Positions 28,475 to 36,468 of a stretch of DNA of 64,000 nt are shown here, piece by piece. The stretch is from Sporosarcina luteola (GTDB taxonomy: Bacteria; Bacillota; Bacilli; Bacillales_A; Planococcaceae). The notes under the pieces are model-generated. The model had not been told where the DNA came from, did no database searches, and saw only the letters and a list, made by a program, of their open reading frames with translations. The position numbers and the translations under genes are program-made. Numbering within the stretch: the stretch's first letter is position 1; each line of letters starts with the position of its first letter. Location: assembly GCA_014204635.1 (NCBI GenBank), contig JACHLS010000004.1, positions 62,001-126,000 of the forward strand, read 5' to 3'.

Positions 28475-29497
28475 TCATGCATTCACTTTCTCTTTCAATG
28501 CATTGGCGACCTTTTTCGTCAATTCGACAACACGCGCAGAATAGCCCCATTCATTGTCATACCAAGCCAATACTTTTACTTTACGATCTCCCATTACGAT
28601 AGTGGTCAAGCCATCCACTGTAGCGGAAGCCGTAGTGGTGTTGAAATCAATGGATACCAAAGGCTCCATTGTGAAATCAAGAATACCAGCCATTTGGCCT
28701 TGCGCCGCTTCTTTAAATGCATGATTCACTTCTTCCACTGTCACATCTTGGTTTACATCAACAACAAGATCGACTAAGGAGACATTCGGTGTTGGCACTC
28801 GAAGCGCCATTCCATGTATTTTTCCTTCCAACTCCGGAAGGACAAGCGCTAACGCTTTCGCTGCACCAGTTGACGTCGGAATGATCGATTGTGCGCAAGC
28901 GCGTGCACGGCGAAGATCCTTATGCGGGTTATCCAGATTTTTTTGGTCATTTGTGTACGCATGTACAGTCGTCATCAAACCATTTACAATGCCAAACTTA
29001 TCATTCAGCACTTTTACGACTGGAGCAAGACAGTTTGTCGTACAACTTGCATTTGAAATGATATCATGCTTTTCAATATCCAATTTCTCTTCGTTTACAC
29101 CAAGTACGATTGTGATATCTTCATTTTTACCTGGTGCAGTGAGTATGACTTTTTTGGCGCCGGCATCCAAGTGCAGAGCAGCCTTTTCACGTGAGTTGAA
29201 TACGCCCGTCGCTTCAACGACCACATCAACTCCAAGCTCTTTCCAAGGCAATTTAGCCGGATCACGTTCCGCGATCAATTTGACACGCTTGCCGTTCACA
29301 ACGAGAGCATCATTTTCGGCTGCTACCTCTCCATCAAAGGCTCCATGAATTGTGTCATACTTAACTAAATGGGCTAGCGTTTCAGCCGGATACGAGGCGT
29401 TTACCGCTACAACATTGACTTCATCATCCATCATCATTTGACGGAAAACCATCCTGCCGATCCGTCCAAACCCATTAATAGCTATCGAAGTAGTCAT
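28475..29497 (-). CDS. gapB: NADP-type glyceraldehyde-3-phosphate dehydrogenase, GapB
   Basis: 340 residues. The Rossmann motif INGFGRIGRMVFR starts at residue 7, and the catalytic C152 is in SNASCTTNCLAPV. At the cofactor position the sequence reads VNASYPAET instead of the Asp-containing motif of glycolytic NAD enzymes, as in GapB, which prefers NADP and works in gluconeogenesis. The size and the neighbour coaE match B. subtilis gapB. A GGGAGG site precedes ATG 29497. Two CcpN-like boxes flank the promoter. Confidence 0.95.
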   Translation of the reverse strand: MTTSIAINGFGRIGRMVFRQMMMDDEVNVVAVNASYPAETLAHLVKYDTIHGAFDGEVAAENDALVVNGKRVKLIAERDPAKLPWKELGVDVVVEATGVFNSREKAALHLDAGAKKVILTAPGKNEDITIVLGVNEEKLDIEKHDIISNASCTTNCLAPVVKVLNDKFGIVNGLMTTVHAYTNDQKNLDNPHKDLRRARACAQSIIPTSTGAAKALALVLPELEGKIHGMALRVPTPNVSLVDLVVDVNQDVTVEEVNHAFKEAAQGQMAGILDFTMEPLVSIDFNTTTASATVDGLTTIVMGDRKVKVLAWYDNEWGYSARVVELTKKVANALKEKVNA

Positions 29498-29517
29498 GAA
29501 ATAAATCCTCCCGCATG

Positions 29518-29528
29518 TATGTTATACT
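29518..29528 (+). promoter_or_regulatory. CcpN-like operator 1 at gapB
   Basis: TATGTTATACT matches the B. subtilis CcpN consensus TRTGHYATAYW at every position. It lies about 20 bases downstream of the predicted gapB transcription start. Confidence 0.55.
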
Positions 29529-29550
29529 TTTTAACTTATATCCGTTCATT

Positions 29551-29561
29551 AGTATAACACA
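29551..29561 (-). promoter_or_regulatory. CcpN-like operator 2 overlapping the gapB -10 box
   Basis: TGTGTTATACT on the minus strand also matches TRTGHYATAYW and includes the -10 TATACT (29551-29556). The two boxes are in opposite orientation. Binding would block gapB when glucose is present. Confidence 0.6.
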
Positions 29562-29611
29562 ATTTATGCAGGAGTATAGACTTTGTGAAAGGAATAACAA
29601 TGTTCTACTTT

Positions 29612-30214
29612 TCAGAATAGAGGTTTTGCTTGCCACTCGGCTAATATGGAATCAAGCTGTTGTTCTGTCGCTTCCAGCGTTCCATTATTATTAAGGACAG
29701 CGTCTGCTCCACGTTCTTTCAATTCCATCGACAATTGGGAGGAAATCCGGGATTCCGCCTCTTCCTCGGAAAAACCATTCCTCTCCATTAATCGAGACTT
29801 CTGCAATTCTCTCTCAACCGAAACGACAAGGATCCGATCAACAAAAGGCTGTAATCTGCTTTCAAATAAAAGCGGGATATCCATGATGACAGTCGATGCG
29901 CCTTTCGCGACCCACTCTTCCCTCTGTCTTAGCATTTCTTTTCGGACAGCCGGATGAATGATGCCATTCAGCTTTTGACGCCTCTCTATGTTATTGAAGA
30001 TAAGGTCACCCAGCTTGGCACGGTTCAAATGGCCGTTCTCCAAAACGATGGTCTCTCCAAATGCCTCGATTATTTCATCAAGCACCGGACTTCCCGGTTC
30101 TACTACCTGCTTAGAGATTTCATCCGCATCCACAATCGGATAGCCCTTGTCCCGCAGCATGGCAGCCACCGTACTTTTCCCGCTTGCAATACTTCCAGTC
30201 AGACCTATGATCAT
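29612..30214 (-). CDS. coaE: Dephospho-CoA kinase
   Basis: 200 residues, standard size. The P-loop GLTGSIASGKST is at residues 4-15. DADEISKQVVEPG and the lid-side VSVERELQKSRLMERNG follow. It catalyses the last step of CoA synthesis. ATG 30214 follows AAGGTGAG; a longer frame runs back into mutM but has no ribosome site. It is downstream of polA and mutM on the same strand, separated by 11 bases from mutM. Confidence 0.97.
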   Translation of the reverse strand: MIIGLTGSIASGKSTVAAMLRDKGYPIVDADEISKQVVEPGSPVLDEIIEAFGETIVLENGHLNRAKLGDLIFNNIERRQKLNGIIHPAVRKEMLRQREEWVAKGASTVIMDIPLLFESRLQPFVDRILVVSVERELQKSRLMERNGFSEEEAESRISSQLSMELKERGADAVLNNNGTLEATEQQLDSILAEWQAKPLF

Positions 30215-30225
30215 TTTCTCACCTT

Positions 30226-31098
30226 CTAATGTTGGCATGATGGACAATAAACAGAAGTCCTGCCCGCAATTTTCAAATTCTTTGTTCCTGTTCCGCAACC
30301 AGGGCAAATTTTCTTGCCATACATTTTGAGCCGCTCCTGCATTGTCCCCGCTTCACCATTAATGTTGCGGTAATCCGAGATGGAGCTGCCCCCGGCATTG
30401 ATGCTCTCCTGGAGAACATCAACAATGGTATGGAACAACTCGATCTTGCGGTCTTTACTAATCCGGCCAGTACTTCTGTTTGGATGGATCTTCATCGTAT
30501 ATAATGATTCAGTCGCATAGATATTTCCACATCCGGAGATGATGTGGCCATCCATGATGACTTCTTTTATCGGTTTCCTAGCGTACTTTGGCGTCTCGCA
30601 CATTTCCAAGAAATGTTGCAGCGCCTCTTCACTGAAAGGTTCTGGTGCCATTTCCAATAGTGGCGGATAATCGGACTCCGTCTTCATTAATCGCAACTCC
30701 CCGAATCGGCGGATATCCGAGTAAACAAGAAGTCCTCCGTCTGCCATTTCGAAGGTTACATGGACATGCTTCCTGAAGCGGTCTTCCGCAATGTCATCCA
30801 ATGTATTGACAACGAACCATGCTCCAGTCATCCCTAGATGGCTTACAAGAAGGAAAGGCTCCCCTTTTCGCTCTACATGAAAGTAGATATACTTGCTTCT
30901 GCGAGTTAAAGCGAGGATTTTCATCCCCGCCATCTCTTCAATAAAATCTTCAATCGTGATTCCTTTGACTATCGCTTCTTTTCCAATCTGCTTGGAGGAT
31001 ACCACAGTTTTCGATATCTTGACGGAATGGATAGTCCTGCCGGCAGACACAGGTGCCAGTGACCGGACAACCCCTTCCACTTCCGGTAATTCCGGCAT
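30226..31098 (-). CDS. mutM: Formamidopyrimidine-DNA glycosylase
   Basis: 290 residues. The catalytic N-terminus PELPEVEGVVR has P1 and E2 after Met removal. The helix-two-turn-helix carries GCGNIYATESLY and the C-terminal zinc finger reads CPGCGT...CPSC. It removes 8-oxoguanine and opens the backbone. It starts 9 bases after the polA stop with a GAGGGA site, forming polA-mutM-coaE. Confidence 0.98.
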   Translation of the reverse strand: MPELPEVEGVVRSLAPVSAGRTIHSVKISKTVVSSKQIGKEAIVKGITIEDFIEEMAGMKILALTRRSKYIYFHVERKGEPFLLVSHLGMTGAWFVVNTLDDIAEDRFRKHVHVTFEMADGGLLVYSDIRRFGELRLMKTESDYPPLLEMAPEPFSEEALQHFLEMCETPKYARKPIKEVIMDGHIISGCGNIYATESLYTMKIHPNRSTGRISKDRKIELFHTIVDVLQESINAGGSSISDYRNINGEAGTMQERLKMYGKKICPGCGTGTKNLKIAGRTSVYCPSCQH

Positions 31099-31107
31099 AT
31101 CAATCCC

Positions 31108-33732
31108 TCACTTTGTTTCGTACCAGGACGAACCGTATGCCCACTCGACTTTCAGCGGCACATCGAGTTCTAGAGTGGACTCCATCACTTCCGGTACGAT
31201 TACTTTCAATTGTTCCAATTCTTCCGCTGGCGCCTCAAAGATCAATTCATCATGCACTTGCAATAGCATCCGTGTTTGCAGTCCTTCCGCCGCGAGCCGG
31301 CTATCCATATCAATCATGGCTTTTTTTATAATGTCGGCGGCTGTTCCCTGTATCGGAGTGTTCATTGCCGTCCGCTCCGCAAAACTGCGCAGATTAAAAT
31401 TGGAGCTCGAAATGTCCGGCAAATATCTTCTTCTGTTCAAGAGTGTCGTAACATACCCTTTCATCTTCGCATCCGCCACAATGTCTTCCATATACCGTTT
31501 AACTCCCGGGAAAGTGGACAAATAGGTGTCAATGAACTGCGCGGCATCTTTCCTCGTAATATTCAAGCTTTGGGAAAGGCCATAGTCACTAATACCATAG
31601 ACGATTCCGAAGTTGACCGCCTTAGCGGACCTGCGCATATCGGCAGTGACCCCATCCTTGTCCACTTTGAAGACATTCATCGCTGTTTTTGTATGAATAT
31701 CATCGCCTTCCCTGAAAGCTTCCAGCAATGTTGCGTCTTGTGACATATGAGCGAGCACCCGAAGTTCAATCTGGGAATAGTCTGCTGCGAACATAACCCA
31801 TCCGGGCTCAGATGGAACAAATGCAGCGCGTATCTTTCTTCCTTCTTCCAAACGGATCGGGATATTTTGTAAGTTTGGGTTGATGGAACTGAGCCGGCCG
31901 GTCTGCGTCAACGCCTGTTGAAAACGGGTATGGATTTTGCCGTCTTCGTGTATTTCTTTTGTTAATCCTTCAATATAAGTTGAATTTAACTTCCCTAGTT
32001 GCCGGTACAATAGGATGAATTCAATAATCTCATGTTCGCTCGCCAGTTTTTCGAGAACATCTGCAGCCGTGGAATAGCCTGTCTTCGTCTTTTTAATCGG
32101 CGTCAGTCCCATTTTCTCGAACAGGATTACCCCCAGCTGTTTCGGAGAATTAATATTGAATTTTTCCCCGGCAATCTCATAGATCGTGTTCTCCAAATCC
32201 GTGAGCCGCCGCGAAAGCTCTGTTCCGATATTCCGCAAAGTATCCAAATCGGTTTTGACACCGGTCGACTCCATCTTGCCTAAAATGATTGCAAGCGGCA
32301 TTTCGAGCTTATAATAGAGATCGAACTGTTCATTCCCTCTAAGTCGCTCTTCCAGCGTCGGACGCAATGCCCAAATGGCTTCTGCTTTTCTTCCTGCATG
32401 TTCTGCGAGTCGCTGTACATCTGGAACCGCCCTTTTGGCCCCTTTTCCGTAGACTACATCGTCCGCTTCTACTTCATGATAACCAAATTCCTCAGCAACC
32501 GACGCAACATCCGTGTAAGTTGCTGATGGATTGGAAATGTAAGCGGCGAGCAGAAGATCGAATTCCAATCCATGAATGGGAATACCGCGTCTTGCAAGAG
32601 ATGCATAGGCGGCTTTCGAATCAGAAGCATATTTTTTCACTTCCTCATTTCGAAGCCAGGCTTTGAAATCCTCTGATCCGATGGCCGTTTCGTAAGGAAT
32701 ATATATCGTTTGATCGCCATCTGACAGGGCGAATCCTTCAATATCGGACGATAAGTAGTTTTCATCTATCATTTCGACGTGAAGAGCCATCTCATCGTTT
32801 AAATCCTCATCTGCAATTTCATTTTTCACAACAACATGGATCTCTTTTTTGGGCTGCACAGCCGCTTCAGGCTCCAATTTTTCAAGCAATGTTTTAAACT
32901 TCAATTCTTGATAAACAGACTTCACCTTATCATGATCCGGCCCGTCATATGAAAGATCGGCCAGTGAAACTTCAATCGGAGCATTCACTTCGATTGTCGC
33001 CAGTTTTTTACTCATGAAGGCTTGGGCTTCATTATCAGTCAAATTCTCTTTTAACTTCTTCCCTGACACTTCACCCAATGATTCATATAGCTTTTCGACC
33101 GTGCCATATTCCTTCAACAGCTTCAACGCCGTCTTTTCCCCGACGCCGGGAACGCCCGGGATATTATCAGAAGCATCTCCCATTAATCCCTTCATATCAA
33201 TGATTTGACCTGGCGAGATGCCGTATTTTTCCATGACATGTGCTGGCGTATACCGTTCCATCTCTGCAATCCCTTTTTTGGTAATGCAGACCGTCGTATG
33301 CGCACTCGCCAACTGGGTCAAATCCTTATCACCAGAGATGACGACGACTTCGTACCCTTCCGTATTCCCTTGCTTGCTTAGCGTACCGATAATATCATCT
33401 GCTTCATATGACTCCAATTCATATTGAGGGATTTGGTACGCTTGCAACAATTTCCGCAAATAAGGGAATTGCTCCGATAATTCGGGTGGTGTCTTCTGCC
33501 GTCCGCCTTTGTATTCACTGAATGTCCCATGTCGGAATGTTGTCTTTCCCGCATCCCAAGCGACCAGCATATGAGTCGGTTTTTCTTCAGACAAAATATT
33601 TTGCAGCATCATGGTAAAACCATATACCGCGTTCGTATGGATTCCACTATCATTTGTTAATAGCGGCAATGCGAAAAAGGCGCGATACGCCAAACTGTTT
33701 CCATCCAACAAGACAATCTTCTGTTTCGTCAA
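31108..33732 (-). CDS. polA: DNA polymerase I
   Basis: 874 residues. The 5' nuclease domain (about 1-290, IVLLDGNSLAYRAFFALP) is intact. The central exonuclease-like domain is degenerate: where E. coli has D-x-E, the sequence reads MALHVEMIDENYL, so proofreading is likely absent as in other Bacillales. The polymerase domain has motif A FAADYSQIELRVLAH, motif B RRSAKAVNFGIVYG and motif C LLQVHDELIFE. TTG 33732 follows GGGAGTG with 8-base spacing; the frame extends to 33780, but that extension carries no ribosome site. Confidence 0.97.
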   Translation of the reverse strand: MTKQKIVLLDGNSLAYRAFFALPLLTNDSGIHTNAVYGFTMMLQNILSEEKPTHMLVAWDAGKTTFRHGTFSEYKGGRQKTPPELSEQFPYLRKLLQAYQIPQYELESYEADDIIGTLSKQGNTEGYEVVVISGDKDLTQLASAHTTVCITKKGIAEMERYTPAHVMEKYGISPGQIIDMKGLMGDASDNIPGVPGVGEKTALKLLKEYGTVEKLYESLGEVSGKKLKENLTDNEAQAFMSKKLATIEVNAPIEVSLADLSYDGPDHDKVKSVYQELKFKTLLEKLEPEAAVQPKKEIHVVVKNEIADEDLNDEMALHVEMIDENYLSSDIEGFALSDGDQTIYIPYETAIGSEDFKAWLRNEEVKKYASDSKAAYASLARRGIPIHGLEFDLLLAAYISNPSATYTDVASVAEEFGYHEVEADDVVYGKGAKRAVPDVQRLAEHAGRKAEAIWALRPTLEERLRGNEQFDLYYKLEMPLAIILGKMESTGVKTDLDTLRNIGTELSRRLTDLENTIYEIAGEKFNINSPKQLGVILFEKMGLTPIKKTKTGYSTAADVLEKLASEHEIIEFILLYRQLGKLNSTYIEGLTKEIHEDGKIHTRFQQALTQTGRLSSINPNLQNIPIRLEEGRKIRAAFVPSEPGWVMFAADYSQIELRVLAHMSQDATLLEAFREGDDIHTKTAMNVFKVDKDGVTADMRRSAKAVNFGIVYGISDYGLSQSLNITRKDAAQFIDTYLSTFPGVKRYMEDIVADAKMKGYVTTLLNRRRYLPDISSSNFNLRSFAERTAMNTPIQGTAADIIKKAMIDMDSRLAAEGLQTRMLLQVHDELIFEAPAEELEQLKVIVPEVMESTLELDVPLKVEWAYGSSWYETK

Positions 33733-33761
33733 ATTGATTCCACTCCCTTGCTTGATCCCAT

Positions 33762-33816
33762 AAAAAAAAGTCATTTTCATTTATTTTACCATTCGGCAAG
33801 AGTAAATGAAAATGAC
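33762..33816 (-). terminator. Terminator of hflC
   Basis: Minus-strand 14-base perfect stem GTCATTTTCATTTA/TAAATGAAAATGAC with a 19-base loop and T8. It separates hflKC from polA. Confidence 0.92.
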
Positions 33817-33824
33817 GTAAACTA

Positions 33825-34829
33825 TTACTCGATATAACCTGTCAGTATCTTCGCGTAAGGTGAATCAGCCGGCAAGATGATCATCGTATCTTCACCGATT
33901 GTCTTCGTATACGACTGTAATGTACGGTACAAGTTATAAAACTCTGGGTCTTTCGAGAACGCATTGTTATAAATCTTGGCAGCTTCTGCTTCCCCTTCTG
34001 CATGGATAATAGCAGCGTCTTTCTTTGCAGTCGCCAGCATCTCCTGCACTTCTCGATCCGTTTCCGCTTCGATCCGTTGTTTATCTGCATCCCCCTGGGA
34101 TAAGTACGATTGGGCAGTTGTTTGGCGTTCCGAGATCATTCTCGTGTAAATGGATTGTTCATTCTCTTCCGGCAAATCAATGCGCTTCATCCGCACATCA
34201 ATGACTTCGATGCCAAAATTTCCTTCTTCCAAAAATCCATTGACCTTTTGTGTCACTCTGTCATTCAGACTTCCGCGCGAAGAATCTTCATCATTGACGA
34301 TATCGGCATACTCAAGCTGACCCATTTCATTACGGACGACCGAATAAATAAATTCCTCCATCCGTGCTTCCGCGTTAATAATATTTCTGGCGTTGGAAAT
34401 CATCTTCGAGGGATCCGTGATTTTCCATATTGCATAATTATCAATTATAATACGCTTTTTATCCTTCGTACTGATCTCTGCCTCAGAGACATTGTAGGTC
34501 ATTTGATTTTTCGGCAAAGTTGAAACCGTTTGGATGAATGGAACCTTCATATTCAGTCCAGGCTCCTTGACAATTCTTGTAATCTCGCCAAATTGGCGGA
34601 CAACTCGGTATTCATCTTCACGCACAATAAAGACATTCGCAAGCAAAATCACAAGGATGGCAAAGATTGCAGTCAAGTAAATAGCTGGCTTCACGTATTT
34701 CTTCATGTTCACCGGCTGTTTCGGCTTAACCACCTTGGCATTCACCGACTTTTGATTTTGTTGCTTCGCTCTTTGTTTTTCCAAGAACTTCTCTTCTATG
34801 CTTTTGAAAGGATTGTTCTCATTGGACAT
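33825..34829 (-). CDS. hflC: SPFH-domain membrane protease modulator HflC
   Basis: 334 residues. A charged cytoplasmic N-terminal tail (about 1-48) is followed by one membrane segment (about 49-70), the SPFH domain (about 72-230, VREDEYRVVRQFGEITRIV), and a helical C-terminal part with ARMEEFIYSVVRNEMG and AEGEAEAAKIYNNAF. HflC pairs with HflK in a large ring complex that controls the FtsH protease. ATG 34829 overlaps the hflK stop as TGATG, so the two are coupled. The N-terminal tail is longer than in E. coli HflC. Confidence 0.93.
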   Translation of the reverse strand: MSNENNPFKSIEEKFLEKQRAKQQNQKSVNAKVVKPKQPVNMKKYVKPAIYLTAIFAILVILLANVFIVREDEYRVVRQFGEITRIVKEPGLNMKVPFIQTVSTLPKNQMTYNVSEAEISTKDKKRIIIDNYAIWKITDPSKMISNARNIINAEARMEEFIYSVVRNEMGQLEYADIVNDEDSSRGSLNDRVTQKVNGFLEEGNFGIEVIDVRMKRIDLPEENEQSIYTRMISERQTTAQSYLSQGDADKQRIEAETDREVQEMLATAKKDAAIIHAEGEAEAAKIYNNAFSKDPEFYNLYRTLQSYTKTIGEDTMIILPADSPYAKILTGYIE

Positions 34830-35797
34830 CAGTTGCCCCCTCCTTCCGTCTTCTGTTCAGCCGGCGGTGGTGTTTGGGTTTCCAGCTGCTGCAACGGTAA
34901 ATATTTCACTGTTTCTCCGTCATCATTCATAATATAAATTTTTGCTTTCGGGAGGACCGATTCAAGCGTTTCGATCACAAGACGCTGACGGGTGATTTCC
35001 GTATTTTTCTTATACTCCGCATACAAATCGTTAAACAAGGCTACGTCTCCCAGCGCCTGTTCAATCCGGGCTGTTTTTTGGCCCAACGCCCGAGATTTGA
35101 GTGCATCCTTCTCACCTTGCGCTTCGTTTTTGCGCTGGTTCTCATATTTTCTCGCTTCATTGATTTTCGTATTTTTCGTTTCTCGTGCATCCGTAACAGC
35201 TGTGAAAGCAGCCCGGACTTCCGCATTCGGAAGCTCCACGTCCTGCAGCTTTACGCCTTGTACGGCAATTCCAATATCGTATGTGGACATTAAAGATGTC
35301 AGCAAATCACGTGTTTTCGCTTCGATATCTGCTTTTCCATCTGTCAAGGCCGCGTCAATCGTCGAACTTCCAATTATGGACCGGATGGAAGCGGAAGTCG
35401 CGTCATGCAGGATTTCCTCAGGTTTTTGCGAACTGAATAAATACTTTTGCGGATCCGTAATTTTCCATTGGACAACCATATCGGCTAGTACAATGAATTC
35501 ATCACCTGTAATCATTTTTGTTTCTTTATCGAATGAAACAAGCTCTCCATTCGGATCTTGCTTGTAGCCGAATTGAAGACTGAATGTCTCTTTTGATAGT
35601 TTCTCAACTTGCTGGATCGGCCACGGCAACTTGAAATGAAGTCCTGATTCCGTAACCGTTGTATCGGCTTTCCCGAACGTGATGACGACAGCCTGTTCCG
35701 ATTCATCAACGGTATACCATGTTGAAAATCCGACTAACAATAGAATCGCAGCTGCCAAGATCATGCCGACAAGAACTCGTATCCGGCGTGTGCTCAT
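34829..35797 (-). CDS. hflK: SPFH-domain membrane protease modulator HflK
   Basis: 322 residues. TM is at about 6-26, then the SPFH domain (VDESEQAVVITFGKADTTV), a helical region QRKNEAQGEKDALKSRALGQ and a Pro/Gln-rich tail. The HflKC complex surrounds FtsH in the membrane. ATG 35797 is chosen because GGGGAAG precedes it; the longer frame to 35866 begins upstream of the predicted transcript start from the ECF promoter at 35834-35859 and so cannot be used. First gene of an hflK-hflC operon inserted between phoR and polA. Confidence 0.93.
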   Translation of the reverse strand: MSTRRIRVLVGMILAAAILLLVGFSTWYTVDESEQAVVITFGKADTTVTESGLHFKLPWPIQQVEKLSKETFSLQFGYKQDPNGELVSFDKETKMITGDEFIVLADMVVQWKITDPQKYLFSSQKPEEILHDATSASIRSIIGSSTIDAALTDGKADIEAKTRDLLTSLMSTYDIGIAVQGVKLQDVELPNAEVRAAFTAVTDARETKNTKINEARKYENQRKNEAQGEKDALKSRALGQKTARIEQALGDVALFNDLYAEYKKNTEITRQRLVIETLESVLPKAKIYIMNDDGETVKYLPLQQLETQTPPPAEQKTEGGGN

Positions 35798-35833
35798 TTT
35801 TACTTCCCCCTCTTCTATGTATCTAGTCCTATA

Positions 35834-35859
35834 TACGGGTGAGTGAACAAGAGGTTTCA
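35834..35859 (-). promoter_or_regulatory. ECF (SigW-type) promoter of hflKC
   Basis: On the minus strand TGAAAC (35854-35859), a 16-base spacer and CGTA (35834-35837, continuing TATAG) give an exact SigW consensus. The hflK start is about 30 bases downstream of the expected transcription start. Confidence 0.8.
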
Positions 35860-35866
35860 AATTCAA

Positions 35867-36468
35867 AAAAAATTATGAAATTCTAATGGGAAAACGGCAG
35901 CAATCGGAAAGAATCGAGTATCAAGTTAGGCACTCAAAAGTTCCTAAAGATATGTATTGGCTGTATTGGGTTTATAGTTCAGGCAGCCGCTTTCTTAGCT
36001 CAAGTCAAGTACTTTTCTTACATACGATTTCATTCATAACAGATTCTATCTTTCAGTGACAGCGCTCTTTTTCCGCAGGCAATGGCTGGATCCCCCCTTC
36101 GGCATTACTAGCAGACAGACGTTCCAATAAACCTGACGAGTACTTGTTTTTTCGCAAGGTTGCATTGGCTTTCGTGAAGCTGTCCTGTTACGAAGCTTTG
36201 GCCAATCTGAAACAGATTCGGAAGCTTATGAAGGATAATGAGCGGTAATAAGAGAGGATGAGAGATTGTATGTGCTCTTTTCAAAAGGGGTGTTATTTCA
36301 GCTTATAAAAAAAGAGGATTCCATGAAGCCAAACATCGCCAGAAAGGCTACAGCCTAATTCTGGCGATGTTTGAGAAGTGGTCCAATCAATATGTTTTAT
36401 CCTTATTCCAGCCGTTGTTGAAGTATTGACACACCTATCTGGCAGCCTGTTTAGTAAGAATGACTGCA
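35867..36468. other. Long gene-free gap between hflK promoter and phoR
   Basis: No coding frame on either strand. It contains a small perfect hairpin AATCTG-AAA-CAGATT (36204-36218), a looser inverted repeat around 36165-36210 and the large palindrome listed separately. It may be remnants of lost genes, or it may hold non-coding RNAs. I see no clear promoter. Confidence 0.5.
36330..36373. repeat. Large near-perfect inverted repeat downstream of phoR
   Basis: Arms of 15 bases, CAAACATCGCCAGAA and TTCTGGCGATGTTTG, enclose a second inverted repeat AGGCT-AC-AGCCT. On the minus strand a T7 run follows only about 14 bases beyond the stem, so this may be the phoPR terminator, but the spacing is unusual. 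Confidence 0.7.

Noticed and set aside
30893..31525. 210-codon frame opposite mutM/polA
   Set aside because: It spans the ends of two certain genes on the other strand and has no ribosome site or family signature.
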